Positions 56,525-64,000 of a DNA stretch of 64,000 nt are shown here, piece by piece (the stretch's first letter is position 1; every line of letters starts with the position of its first letter). This stretch comes from Conexibacter sp. S30A1 (GTDB lineage Bacteria > Actinomycetota > Thermoleophilia > Solirubrobacterales > Solirubrobacteraceae). The stretch lies in assembly GCF_023330665.1 (NCBI RefSeq), contig NZ_CP097127.1, positions 1,612,001-1,676,000 of the forward strand, in the 5' to 3' direction. The translations under genes were made by a program, and so were the position numbers. Below the pieces are notes generated by a model. The model did no database searches. It was not told the DNA's origin and saw only the letters and a list, made by a program, of their open reading frames with translations.

Positions 56525-57787
56525 ATGACTGCGATCGATGTCTTTGCCAAGGCCCGCGAGTTTGAGCGCATCGAGCAGCTCAACGCGGCACGCCAGATCG
56601 GTGCGCTTCCGTACTTCCACGTGTTGGACGGGCCCACGCTGCCGGTCGTTGAGATGGAGGGCCAGCGACGGATCATGCTCGGCTCCAACAACTACCTGGG
56701 ACTGACCGGCGATGAGCGGGTCAAGCAGGGTGCGCGTGACGCACTCGATCGCTACGGCACCGGCCTCACCGGCTCACGGCTCCTGAACGGAACCACCGAA
56801 CTTCACGTCGAGCTCGAGCGGGAGCTGGCTGAATGGTTTGGTACCGAACAGGCGCTGGTCTTCACCACCGGCGCGCAGGCCAACCTGGGGGCGCTGGGGA
56901 CGATCCTGGACACCCACGACACGGTGATCGCCGATTCCGGCGACCACGCTTCGATCCTCGACGGCTGTCTGTTGTCGCAGGCAAAGCTGCGTCCGTTTCG
57001 CCACAACCGTCTCGACCTGCTCGAGAAGCGCCTGCAGGCCGCGGAACAGGATGGTGGCGGCATCCTCGTGGTGGTCGACGGGGTCTACTCGATGGAGGGG
57101 GACCTGGCGCCTCTGCCCGAAATCGTGGCCCTGGTCAAGGCCCACGGTGCGCGGCTGATGGTCGATGAGGCGCATGGCTTCGGCGTGCTTGGCGCGCGCG
57201 GCGCCGGCGCCTGCGAGCTGTTCGGCGTGGAGGCCGATGTCGACCTGCGCATGGCCACGTTCTCAAAATCGCTCGCCTCCTGCGGCGGCGTGATCGCCGG
57301 ATCGGCCGAGGTGATCGACTACCTGCGGATCGCCGCGCGCCAGTTCCTGTTCACCGCATCGGCGGTGCCGGCGGCTGTCGGCGCGACGCTCGCCGCCGTC
57401 AGGATCTGCCGCTCCGAGGAGGGTCGCGAGCTCTTTGCGAAGGTGCTCGCCAACGCCGCCTACCTGCGCCGAGGACTCGCAGAGCTTGGCTTCTGGGTGC
57501 TCGAACCGGAGCCCCGCCCCGACGGCCCCGAGCTGATCACCCCGATCGTCCCAGTGGTTGTCGGAGATGACTGGAAGGCCGTCCTTCTCTGGAAGGCGCT
57601 TTACGAGGCCGGGGTTTTCGTCAACGTGGCAATCCATCCTGCCGTGCCGCCCGCCGGGGCGCTGCTGCGCACAAGCGTGATGGCGACCCACGACCAAGCC
57701 GTGCTGGATGAGGCGATCGCAATCTTCGCTGCCGCCAAGCGCGACTTTGAGGCCGAGCACGGCCCGCTGTCTGACGGCCGCGAATAG
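56525..57787 (+). CDS. Alpha-oxoamine synthase (PLP-dependent; KBL/BioF/serine palmitoyltransferase-like)
   Basis: The family condenses an amino acid with an acyl-CoA. From the ATG at 56525 the protein has 420 residues: MLGSNNYLGLTGDERVKQGA, YGTGLTGSRLLNGTTELHVE, FTTGAQANLGALGTIL, DGVYSMEGDLAPLP, VDEAHGFGVLGARGAG and the PLP-lysine loop TFSKSLASCGGVIAG (Lys248). The SKSLASCGG pattern is closer to serine palmitoyltransferase and related sphingolipid-type enzymes than to BioF, but no lipid genes are nearby, so specificity is open. The frame is open far upstream (56078); the extra 149 residues are Arg/Pro-rich with no similarity and I left them out. No clear ribosome site is visible. Confidence 0.85.
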   Translation: MTAIDVFAKAREFERIEQLNAARQIGALPYFHVLDGPTLPVVEMEGQRRIMLGSNNYLGLTGDERVKQGARDALDRYGTGLTGSRLLNGTTELHVELERELAEWFGTEQALVFTTGAQANLGALGTILDTHDTVIADSGDHASILDGCLLSQAKLRPFRHNRLDLLEKRLQAAEQDGGGILVVVDGVYSMEGDLAPLPEIVALVKAHGARLMVDEAHGFGVLGARGAGACELFGVEADVDLRMATFSKSLASCGGVIAGSAEVIDYLRIAARQFLFTASAVPAAVGATLAAVRICRSEEGRELFAKVLANAAYLRRGLAELGFWVLEPEPRPDGPELITPIVPVVVGDDWKAVLLWKALYEAGVFVNVAIHPAVPPAGALLRTSVMATHDQAVLDEAIAIFAAAKRDFEAEHGPLSDGRE

Positions 57788-57957
57788 GAATTTCACGCTC
57801 TAAGCACACGGATCGCGATTTGTGACCTTGCTGTTACCAGCTTGCTCGCGCTAGCTTGACGTCTGGTTGTAGAGGGGTCACTTGCCGGGACCCACGAGCT
57901 CGAGGCCGAGGCGTGGCAGCGAGCGTGCGTCGCGTCGTCTGAAAACTTTGAATTCAC

Positions 57958-57974
57958 GCACCCGATCCGGGTGC
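57958..57974 (+). promoter_or_regulatory. Leader hairpin before the mIHF gene
   Basis: GCACCC (57958-57963) pairs with GGGTGC (57969-57974) around GATCC, in the 229-bp gap upstream of mihF, 26 bp before the Shine-Dalgarno of the mini-ORF. It might be part of the 5' leader structure. Confidence 0.35.
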
Positions 57975-58016
57975 GGCGTGAGCGTGCCCTGTGCGGGCCG
58001 GAAGGAGCAGATCAGC

Positions 58017-58040
58017 ATGGAGATGAGGGTTCAGCGATGA
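58017..58040 (+). CDS. Seven-codon leader ORF overlapping the mIHF start
   Basis: A strong GGAAGGAG (58000-58007) precedes ATG at 58017, which reads MEMRVQR and stops at TGA (58038-58040). The stop overlaps the ATG of mihF (58037-58039) in an ATGA junction. Ribosomes finishing the mini-ORF could restart on mihF. It is too short to be a protein in its own right and is best viewed as a translational control element; alternatively the strong site initiates mihF poorly and this is chance. Confidence 0.45.
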   Translation: MEMRVQR

Positions 58041-58444
58041 CCGACACGCTTGAAATGCGCACCGACCCGCAGCGCCTCCGCGCCCTGGAGCACGCCAACA
58101 CCATCCGCCTGGCGCGGGCTGAGCTCAAGCGCCGCATCGCGGCCGGCGGCGTGTCAGCTGCCGATGTGATCCTCGACTGCCCTGAGGCGGCGGCTCGCTG
58201 GACGGTCGCCGAGCTCCTGCTCTCGCAGCCGCGCTGGGGCAATACGCGCGCACGCAAGTTCCTCGAGCGCAACGGCGTGTCCGAGATCAAGCCGATCGGC
58301 TCACTGACCGAGCGTCAGCGGCGTCTGCTCGCCGAGCAGCTCAGCAAGCGGCCGCCCGCTACGCCCACGCCCGAGCCTGCACAGAGCGAGGGGCAGCCTC
58401 TCCCAAGTCCGGCGCATGCCGCCCGGAGCCTCGTCTGCGCGTAG
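58037..58444 (+). CDS. mihF: Actinobacterial integration host factor (mIHF)
   Basis: mIHF is a small nucleoid-associated protein of actinobacteria, unrelated to proteobacterial IHF. The 135-residue product contains ARAELKRRIAAGGVSAADVI, TVAELLLSQPRWGNTRARKF and a C-terminal LGSLTERQRRLLAEQL-like segment, matching the mycobacterial layout of an N-terminal helix, the RAELK helix and the VGKxKA-type H2TH region (here RWGNTRARKFLERNGV). The C-terminal 35 residues are Pro-rich. GAGGG eight bases before ATG 58037 is a second, weaker ribosome site besides the leader ORF. Confidence 0.9.
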   Translation: MTDTLEMRTDPQRLRALEHANTIRLARAELKRRIAAGGVSAADVILDCPEAAARWTVAELLLSQPRWGNTRARKFLERNGVSEIKPIGSLTERQRRLLAEQLSKRPPATPTPEPAQSEGQPLPSPAHAARSLVCA

Positions 58445-58450
58445 CGAGCC

Positions 58451-59791
58451 TCAGCGGCGGCTCAGCGTGAGCTGCCACAGGGTTGTCGCGCCGGCGGGCA
58501 GACGGCTGCCGGCGCGCCGCGCGCGCTCAATGGCGACCAACGTGTTGCCCACCGCGGCGACGCCCTGCGGGGCAAGGGTCGTGGGCGGCAGGCGGCGAAG
58601 GCGCGGGCGGCGCCAGACGCGGCCATCTGCCGACCACCAGAGCGCCGTGTTCGAGCTGTCGTAGAGGATCAGCCCGCCGTCCGCGGCGACGAGCTCGGGG
58701 AAGCTCGTGGGGCCATAACGCAAACCCCCCGCCAGTGGCAGGCGGCCGTACACGCTCGCGCGCCGCCAGCGCCTGCCGCTGCTTGAGTACCAGAGCTGCG
58801 CGCGAGCGCTCGGGTCCATCGGCTCGGGCGTTGACAGCAGGACCATCATCCGGCCGGCGATCACGAGACTCTGGCTCGCGCCGGCGGGCAGCTCGCGCGG
58901 CAGGCGCAGCCTCGCCGTGATCTGCCAGCGCAGACCGGTCGCCGAACGCACCAGCACGGGCCCCGCACCGCTGCGAGTGAGGCCACCGACGCCGGCGAAC
59001 CCAGCGCCGGCCGTTTGGACGCAGCCCGCCGAATAGCCCGCCGGCAGCTGGGCGGGCCTCAGGCGCAGGCCGGCGCCCGCGCTCCAGACGAGATCGGCGC
59101 TCCTGTCTTTGGGTGGCAGGCTGGCGCCGTTACCGATCAGCACCACGCGGCGCCCGGCGTCGGCGCTGCAGACCGACAGGCCACCGCCGGCGAGCGCGGC
59201 CGGAAGCTTGACCTCCTGCCAGGTCCTGCCGTTCGTGCTGCGCCAGACGGCGCTGAACTGGTCAGAGTCGCCGAGCAGCAGCGCGCCGTGCAGCGGCTGT
59301 AGCCACTCACCCTGGCCGCCGCCCAGCGACGGTGTGGCGTAGACCGCGTGCCAGCGTCCGCCGTCGACCGACCGCCACACCACAGCGCAGTCATTGCCCG
59401 ATGGGCAGCCACGCGCACCCGAGACGTGCACGCGCCCGGAGCCCTGGCTGCTCGCATACAGAGCGCCGCGCCAGCGCACCACATCGGTGACGATCGCGCC
59501 CGGGACGATGAAGCCGCCGGGCGCTGTGAGCTCGTGCCAGGTCGCTGCTGGCGCCGCACCTGAGGAAGCGCCGGCTCGGCCGTGCCGTGGCACGGCGGGC
59601 GAGCCTCCGCCGGCGGCCAGCCCGCCGAGCAGGGCCACCGACCCCAGGGCGGCGAGCACCCAGGCGCCTGCCACGCGCCGCCGCCGACGGCGGCGGCGCG
59701 CCTCCTCGAAGAGGACCTCGGGGCTTGAGGGCTCGGCGGGGCTCGAGGGCTCGGCAGTTTCGGACTCGCCCACATCGACCGTCATCGCCAC
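58451..59791 (-). CDS. Membrane-anchored beta-propeller-like exported protein
   Basis: The 446-residue protein has a cytoplasmic N-terminus with Ser/Pro repeats (SSPAEPSSPE) and an Arg cluster (EEARRRRRRRRVAGA), one membrane helix (WVLAALGSVALLGGLAAGGG, about 43-62) and a large extracytoplasmic part. The latter repeats a WRSxDGRxW-type motif (VWRSVDGGRWHAVY, VWRSTNGRTWQEVK, LWYSSSGRRWRRAS, LWWSADGRVWRRPR), the pattern of BNR/sialidase-like beta-propeller blades. No catalytic residues of sialidases are evident, so binding or scaffolding is more likely. The start could also be the Met two codons in. Confidence 0.72.
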   Translation of the reverse strand: MAMTVDVGESETAEPSSPAEPSSPEVLFEEARRRRRRRRVAGAWVLAALGSVALLGGLAAGGGSPAVPRHGRAGASSGAAPAATWHELTAPGGFIVPGAIVTDVVRWRGALYASSQGSGRVHVSGARGCPSGNDCAVVWRSVDGGRWHAVYATPSLGGGQGEWLQPLHGALLLGDSDQFSAVWRSTNGRTWQEVKLPAALAGGGLSVCSADAGRRVVLIGNGASLPPKDRSADLVWSAGAGLRLRPAQLPAGYSAGCVQTAGAGFAGVGGLTRSGAGPVLVRSATGLRWQITARLRLPRELPAGASQSLVIAGRMMVLLSTPEPMDPSARAQLWYSSSGRRWRRASVYGRLPLAGGLRYGPTSFPELVAADGGLILYDSSNTALWWSADGRVWRRPRLRRLPPTTLAPQGVAAVGNTLVAIERARRAGSRLPAGATTLWQLTLSRR

Positions 59792-59802
59792 AACCCTCGC
59801 AT

Positions 59803-59816
59803 GTACCTTATGGTAC
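59803..59816. promoter_or_regulatory. GTACC-TTAT-GGTAC dyad before the propeller gene
   Basis: A 5-bp perfect dyad with a 4-base centre, 12-25 bp ahead of the minus-strand start at 59791. Position suits an operator or core-promoter element. Confidence 0.3.
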
Positions 59817-59865
59817 TAGCTCAGCTAGCGCCAGATTTGCCGCCCACCGCCGCCAGACCCCCGTG

Positions 59866-59924
59866 CCCGCGAACTTTCGTATTTCAGTGTCCATTTTGCG
59901 AACTGGAGTACGAAAGTTCGTGGG
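59866..59924. promoter_or_regulatory. Long inverted repeat between divergent genes
   Basis: CGAACTTTCGTA and its exact complement TACGAAAGTTCG lie at the inner ends of 16-base arms (59866-59881 and 59909-59924, one mismatch) separated by 27 bases. It sits in the AT-richer gap between the propeller gene and the exported protein gene, so it could bind a dimeric regulator at both promoters or fold into a hairpin. Confidence 0.55.
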
Positions 59925-59977
59925 CCCGGCGGCGAGACGGTAGGCTCGCCGCCGTATCGACCGCGGCGAGCTCGACC

Positions 59978-60595
59978 TTGCACACGACATCACGCAGCCT
60001 GAGCCGGAGGGCGACGGTCGCGGTCGGGCTGGCCACCTGCGCCGCGGCGCTCGCGCTGGCAGCCGTCCCCGCCGCAGCGACCGCCAACGCACGCTTCAAC
60101 ACGAGCCTCGCGCGGCTCGCGAGCCTCACCAACTACCGCTTCACCGACACCTCGACCAACGACGGCTTCAAGTTTGAGATCAGCGGCCCGGTGCACGGGC
60201 CGCAGGACTGGCAGACCAACGCGACGGAGCCGCTCAAGGTCTCGACCTACGACGTCAATGGCCGCGGCTACTCGCTGGCGCTCGGTCACGTCAACCCGGT
60301 CACGTTCAAGACACCCGAGGGCCTGACGCATCTGGACGGCGAGTACACCGCCGCACGGGGCCTTGTCGGCTACACGAACGTGACGGGCATGCGGATCAGC
60401 AACGCAGGGTCCTGCAAGGCGGCGGGCGTGGCGGGCACCCGCTACTTCCTCAAGACGCCCCGCGTCGACAGCAGGCTGCTCGTCGAGACGGCCAGCGCCT
60501 GCATCGCCAAACGCTCCGGCGCGCTGCTCGCATACGACGTGGGGTCGCCGCCCGCCCCGCAGAGTGGCTGCGGGCGATTTTGGACATTTGGATAG
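59978..60595 (+). CDS. Exported hypothetical protein
   Basis: From a TTG at 59978 the product has 205 residues with a signal peptide (LSRRATVAVGLATCAAALALAAVPAAATA). The mature part (FNTSLARLASLTNYRFTDTS, FKFEISGPVHGPQDWQTNAT, YSLALGHVNPVTF) resembles LolA/LprG-like lipid-binding beta folds, but similarity is only in style. Two Cys pairs (GSCKAAG, ASACIAK; a last Cys in SGCGRF) may form a disulfide. The open frame starts at 59801, but upstream codons run through the inverted repeat; the TTG fits the signal peptide. Function unknown. Confidence 0.6.
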   Translation: MHTTSRSLSRRATVAVGLATCAAALALAAVPAAATANARFNTSLARLASLTNYRFTDTSTNDGFKFEISGPVHGPQDWQTNATEPLKVSTYDVNGRGYSLALGHVNPVTFKTPEGLTHLDGEYTAARGLVGYTNVTGMRISNAGSCKAAGVAGTRYFLKTPRVDSRLLVETASACIAKRSGALLAYDVGSPPAPQSGCGRFWTFG

Positions 60596-60706
60596 TGACC
60601 GCACGCCGGGCGTCATATAGCTTGAAATGGCCGTCTCCGGGCGGCAGCTAAGTTCACGCGCGCCCACACCGCCTGGTCGCGAACAGGAAGGAATCGAGCC
60701 CACAGC

Positions 60707-62857
60707 ATGTCCCGCATCCGCCAGCAGAACGTATTTGCAGCGCAGTGGACCCCCGACGGGGCCGCGCTCGGCACAACCGACCTCACCGTCGCCGACAACC
60801 AGGTCTTCGGCGAGAACGTATTCAGCCAGGCGGTGCAGCGCCAACGCCTGCCCAAGGACGTCTACAAGCGGCTCTCCCAGACCCTTGCCAAGGGCGAGGC
60901 GCTCGACACCACGCTCGCCGACGCGGTGGCGCTGGCGATGAAGGAGTGGGCACTCGAGAAGGGCGCAACCCACTACGCGCACGTCTTCCAGCCGCTGACC
61001 GGGCTGACCGCCGAGAAGCACGACAGCTTCTACGCGCCCACGGGTGAGGGCACCGCGCTGGCCTCGTTCTCGGGCAAGGAGCTGATCCAGGCAGAGCCGG
61101 ACGCCTCGTCGTTTCCGACCGGCGGCATCCGCGCCACCTTCGAGGCGCGTGGCTACACCGCCTGGGACCCGACCAGCCCCGCCTTCATCCTGGAGAACCC
61201 CAACGGGGCGCTGCTCTGTATCCCGACGGCATTTGTCTCCTGGACCGGCGAGGCGCTCGACCACAAGATCCCGCTGCTGCGCTCGATGGACGCGCTCTCG
61301 CGCTCTGCCAGTCGCGCCCTGAAGCTGTTCGGCAAGGAGGTCGGCCGTGTGTTCACGACGGTCGGGCCCGAGCAGGAGTACTTCCTGATCGACGAGCAGT
61401 ACTACTTCGAGCGACCCGATCTGGTGACCACCGGTCGCACGTTGTTCGGCGCCAAGCCGCCCAAGGGTCAAGAGCTGGACGATCACTACTTCGGCTCGAT
61501 TCCCGAGCGCGTACTCGCCTGCATGCTCGAAGCTGAACGCGAGCTCGCCCGCCTCGGCATACCGATCAAGACCCGTCACAACGAGGTCGCCCCGGCCCAG
61601 TACGAGATCGCCCCGATCTTCGAAAACTCGAACGTCGGCTCCGACCACCAGCAGCTGACGATGCAGATCCTGCAGAACGTGGCGCGCCGCTACGGGCTGG
61701 TCTGCCTGCTGCACGAGAAGCCCTTCGCGGGCATCAACGGATCTGGCAAACACAACAACTGGTCGATGGGGACCGATGAGGGCGAGAACCTGCTCGACCC
61801 CGGAGACACGCCGCACGAGAACCTCCAGTTCCTGTTCTTCTGCACGGCCGTGATCCAGGCCGTCAACAAGCACCAGGGCCTGCTGCGCGCATCGGTCGCC
61901 TCTGCCGGCCAGGACCACCGACTCGGCGCCAACGAGGCGCCGCCGGCGATCATCTCGATCTTCCTCGGAGACGAGCTCGAGAAGCTCTTCGAAGCGATCG
62001 AGGCAGGCACCGCCGGCCAGTCAACCCCGGAGTCGTTCCTCGGCCTCGGCACACCGGTCCTACCGCCGCTGCCGATGCACGGTGGCGACCGCAACCGCAC
62101 CAGCCCATTCGCGTTCACCGGCAACAAGTTCGAGTTCCGCGCCCTCGGCTCGAGCATGTCGCTGGGCCTGCCCAACACGGTGCTGAACACGATCGTCGCC
62201 GAGGCGATTGACGAGCTCGCCAGCGAGCTCGAGAACACACTTGCCGCCGGCGGAACGCTCGAGGACGCGCTGCGCCCGATCATCCAGCGCAGCTACGCGG
62301 CCAACAAGCAGATCGTCTTCGGCGGCGACGGCTACTCGGACGACTGGCATGAGGAGGCAGCACGCCGTGGCCTGCTCAACCTGCGCGCGACCCCCGATGC
62401 CCTTCCCTACCTGATCGACCCACGGACGATCGCCGCCTTTGAGGCCTACGGCGTGCTGAACGAGCGCGAGCTGCACGCTCGCTACGAGGTGTTCCTCGAG
62501 CAGTACATCACCAAGCTCAACATCGAGGCCGAGACCGCGGCCGCGCTCGCGCGCACGATGCTGCTGCCCGCCGCAGTGCGCTACAAGGCCGAACTGCTGG
62601 CCGCCGAGGAGCCGGGGATCGCCAGCGAAACCGGCGAGCGGATCGCTTCGTTCCTCGAGGTGATCCGCGCCCTCGACAGTGCCAACCTCAAGGAGAACCA
62701 CCCGGAGGATGACCTGCTCGAACACGCCCATTACATGCACGACGTCGTGTTTCCGGCGATGGGCGCCGTCCGTGAGGTCGCCGACCGGCTCGAGAAAGAG
62801 GTTGCCGACGACCTCTGGCCGCTACCGAAGTACTCAGAGATCCTGTTCATCAAGTGA
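60707..62857 (+). CDS. glnN: Glutamine synthetase type III
   Basis: GSIII is a long-form glutamine synthetase known from Bacteroidetes, cyanobacteria and some other groups; it makes glutamine from glutamate, ammonia and ATP. The 716-residue length and sequence fit: N-terminal [20 protein letters not shown], the family box [19 protein letters not shown], metal-site [65 protein letters not shown] and C-terminal [16 protein letters not shown] hairpin follows the stop. A polypurine site GGAAGGAA lies about 15 bases before the ATG, a long spacing. It stands alone without amtB or glnK. Confidence 0.96.
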   Translation: MSRIRQQNVFAAQWTPDGAALGTTDLTVADNQVFGENVFSQAVQRQRLPKDVYKRLSQTLAKGEALDTTLADAVALAMKEWALEKGATHYAHVFQPLTGLTAEKHDSFYAPTGEGTALASFSGKELIQAEPDASSFPTGGIRATFEARGYTAWDPTSPAFILENPNGALLCIPTAFVSWTGEALDHKIPLLRSMDALSRSASRALKLFGKEVGRVFTTVGPEQEYFLIDEQYYFERPDLVTTGRTLFGAKPPKGQELDDHYFGSIPERVLACMLEAERELARLGIPIKTRHNEVAPAQYEIAPIFENSNVGSDHQQLTMQILQNVARRYGLVCLLHEKPFAGINGSGKHNNWSMGTDEGENLLDPGDTPHENLQFLFFCTAVIQAVNKHQGLLRASVASAGQDHRLGANEAPPAIISIFLGDELEKLFEAIEAGTAGQSTPESFLGLGTPVLPPLPMHGGDRNRTSPFAFTGNKFEFRALGSSMSLGLPNTVLNTIVAEAIDELASELENTLAAGGTLEDALRPIIQRSYAANKQIVFGGDGYSDDWHEEAARRGLLNLRATPDALPYLIDPRTIAAFEAYGVLNERELHARYEVFLEQYITKLNIEAETAAALARTMLLPAAVRYKAELLAAEEPGIASETGERIASFLEVIRALDSANLKENHPEDDLLEHAHYMHDVVFPAMGAVREVADRLEKEVADDLWPLPKYSEILFIK

Positions 62858-62862
62858 TCGCT

Positions 62863-62892
62863 GTGGGCGCCGGCCCGCTGGCCGGCGCCCAC
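62863..62892 (+). terminator. Terminator-like hairpin after glutamine synthetase
   Basis: GTGGGCGCCGGC pairs with GCCGGCGCCCAC around CCGCTG, a 12-bp stem 5 bp past the stop. Its core is copy C of the 24-bp palindromic repeat. Confidence 0.6.
62866..62889. repeat. 24-bp palindromic repeat, copy C (after glutamine synthetase)
   Basis: Identical to the copies at 6223 and 47577. Here it is intergenic and extended by 3 further paired bases on each side, so it may double as a terminator. Confidence 0.75.
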
Positions 62893-63022
62893 CCGTACCG
62901 CCCAGTTGACACCCGCGCGACACTGGGCAGGAACCTGCAGCGTGAGACCTCGCCGCGTGCTTTAACCCTGTAGGGAGAACCCGACAGGGCCTCCCAGATG
63001 GTGGCGCAACTGGAAACGATCT

Positions 63023-64000
63023 GTGGGGTTTCAGCAAGCCGTGAGGCAGGCGTTGGCAGCGTTGAGTGGACGCGGTGCACTGCTCGTATCGGGGCTGCTG
63101 GCCGCCCTGCTCGGGCCGGTTACGGCGATCGCACTGGCGGCAAGCGCGCACCAGCAGGGCCCATCCTCAACCACCGCAGAACAGGCCGCCGGCGCCACCG
63201 TGACGGTCCACACCCCATGCAGCGGGTCGGTGGGCATCACGTCAACCACCGTCGCACCTGGAACCCCCGTGTACACGACCGTGCAGGCGGTGCAGACCGT
63301 CACCGAACCGGTCATCGCCACCGGGACCACCACGCTGACCACGGCGCCACCAACCGGCACATCGTCCACCACCACCAGCTCCACGTCCACCTCCACGACC
63401 ACCACCGGCACGGGCACGAGCACGACCACCGGCACCGGCACGACCACCGGAACGGGCACGAGCACCGGAACGGGCACGAGCACCGAAACGGGCACGAGCA
63501 CCGGAACGGGCACGAGCACCACCGCGGCGCCGACCACCACGACCTACACGTACCCGACCACGACCGTCTTCACCGAGTCGGTGCCGGTGACCGAGACCGC
63601 CACGCTCCCCGGTACCACCACGATCACGCAGACGCCCGCCTGCCCGCTCACCGCGCCCGCACCCGCAACGATCCCGGTGCCCGCCGGCAACCCGTTTGCG
63701 GGGCGCGCGATGTGGATCTGGGTGCTGCACGACACCGACGGCGGCGACATCGCGGCGATCATCGCCCAGGCAAAGCGCTACGGGATAACGGCGCTCTACG
63801 TCAAGAGCAGCGACGGCACCCAGTGGTGGCGGCAGTTCTCGCCGGCGCTGGTGACCGACCTGCACGAGGCCGGTATCAGGGTCTGCGCCTGGCAGTACGT
63901 CTACGGTGTGCACCCGGTCATCGAGGCCAACCTGGGCGCGCGGGCGGTGCGTGACGGCGCCGACTGCCTGGTGATCGACGCCGAATCGCAGTACCAGTCG
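63023..64000 (+). CDS. Secreted TIM-barrel-like protein with Thr/Gly-rich linker (cut by window edge)
   Basis: The gene runs off the right edge (at least 326 residues). From a GTG at 63023 (GGAAA seven bases upstream; GTG 63041 is the alternative) it encodes a signal peptide (GALLVSGLLAALLGPVTAIALAASA), a Thr/Ser-rich region with repeated TSTGTG units from an 18-bp DNA repeat (63455-63523), then AMWIWVLHDTDGGDIAAIIA, AKRYGITALYVKSSDGTQWW, and HEAGIRVCAWQYVYG, ADCLVIDAESQYQS. The latter part looks like the first half of a glycoside-hydrolase-type TIM barrel with alternating strands (ALYVK, VCAWQY, CLVIDAE). The catalytic region is mostly beyond the edge, so no activity can be assigned. Confidence 0.75.
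   Translation, partial: MGFQQAVRQALAALSGRGALLVSGLLAALLGPVTAIALAASAHQQGPSSTTAEQAAGATVTVHTPCSGSVGITSTTVAPGTPVYTTVQAVQTVTEPVIATGTTTLTTAPPTGTSSTTTSSTSTSTTTTGTGTSTTTGTGTTTGTGTSTGTGTSTETGTSTGTGTSTTAAPTTTTYTYPTTTVFTESVPVTETATLPGTTTITQTPACPLTAPAPATIPVPAGNPFAGRAMWIWVLHDTDGGDIAAIIAQAKRYGITALYVKSSDGTQWWRQFSPALVTDLHEAGIRVCAWQYVYGVHPVIEANLGARAVRDGADCLVIDAESQYQS
63455..63523 (+). repeat. 18-bp tandem repeat encoding TSTGTG units
   Basis: The unit GGCACGAGCACCGGAACG is repeated almost four times, with one base change in the second copy. It encodes the flexible spacer of the secreted protein at the window's end; copy number is probably variable. Confidence 0.8.

Noticed and set aside
59866..59924. LexA (SOS) box in the CGAAC/GTTCG inverted repeat
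   Set aside because: The arms are 27 bases apart, whereas the actinobacterial LexA site has CGAAC and GTTCG separated by 4 bases.
62930..63000. Possible c-di-AMP (ydaO-type) riboswitch before the secreted protein, because of a GAACCCGACAG stretch like the riboswitch 3' end and a disA gene in the window
   Set aside because: The rest of the motif (the GGGG...GAAUCC helices) is absent and the 130-bp gap is too short for the about 150-base structure.
63361..63540. CRISPR-like or satellite array
   Set aside because: The 18-bp repeats have no spacers and stay in frame as Thr/Gly codons, so they are a coding tandem repeat; the same holds for the Gly-rich tract at 38000-38195 and the Thr tail at 46500-46620.

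Overview
The window is 64 kb of uniformly GC-rich DNA packed with genes on both strands, and no intergenic gap exceeds about 250 bases. It looks like the chromosome of a deep-branching actinobacterium, most likely of the class Thermoleophilia (Solirubrobacterales-like). The grounds are a CarD regulator with an extended N-terminus, an actinobacterial mIHF, a type III glutamine synthetase, paired M29 aminopeptidases, and a tilS-hpt-ftsH-fol-coaX-dus-greA-lysS string near clpC-radA-disA-carD. This placement is inference; no rRNA or tRNA gene was seen.

Layout. 0-9.1 kb: carD (cut by the window edge), disA, radA and clpC on the minus strand. A plus-strand cassette vanH-vanA-murF is wedged between disA and radA. 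Its enzymes would make D-lactate, ligate D-Ala-D-Lac and load it onto the peptidoglycan precursor; no vanX or vanRS is present. 9.3-12.0 kb: two polytopic GT-C-like membrane proteins. 12.2-22.2 kb: a Tad/Flp pilus locus (flp, tadC, tadB, tadA, tadZ, cpaB, tadE) whose pilin gene is separated from the machinery by a patchwork of insertion sequences (IS630 fragment, intact ISL3-family element, IS256 fragment) and an L,D-transpeptidase. 22.3-24.2 kb: an acyltransferase-3/SGNH protein.

24.3-36.6 kb: the old housekeeping string lysS, greA, dus, coaX, folK, folB, folP, a small membrane protein, ftsH, hpt and tilS on the minus strand, interrupted by a plus-strand GT-C protein and an amidohydrolase. 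36.7-48.1 kb: a nucleoside phosphorylase, a coiled-coil protein, a PadR repressor with a drug-efflux-type ABC transporter, two tandem M29 aminopeptidases, an acyl-CoA dehydrogenase, a secreted glucuronyl C5-epimerase-like protein and an ArsA/GET3 ATPase. 48.2-55.2 kb: a CHASE-GGDEF-EAL protein, then a tightly packed run of MoxR ATPase, VWA protein and an ABC importer of the thiamine-precursor type whose binding protein lacks its central lobe. 55.2-64 kb: an AlkA glycosylase, an alpha-oxoamine synthase, mIHF with a leader mini-ORF, an anchored beta-propeller protein, glutamine synthetase III and the start of a secreted TIM-barrel-like protein.

A cell-envelope theme runs through the window: depsipeptide precursor synthesis, an L,D-transpeptidase, pili, GT-C proteins, an O-acyltransferase and an epimerase. 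c-di-AMP (DisA) and c-di-GMP (GGDEF/EAL) enzymes are both encoded. A 24-bp palindromic sequence occurs three times in unrelated places (inside radA, inside arsA, and after glutamine synthetase) and may be a small dispersed repeat.
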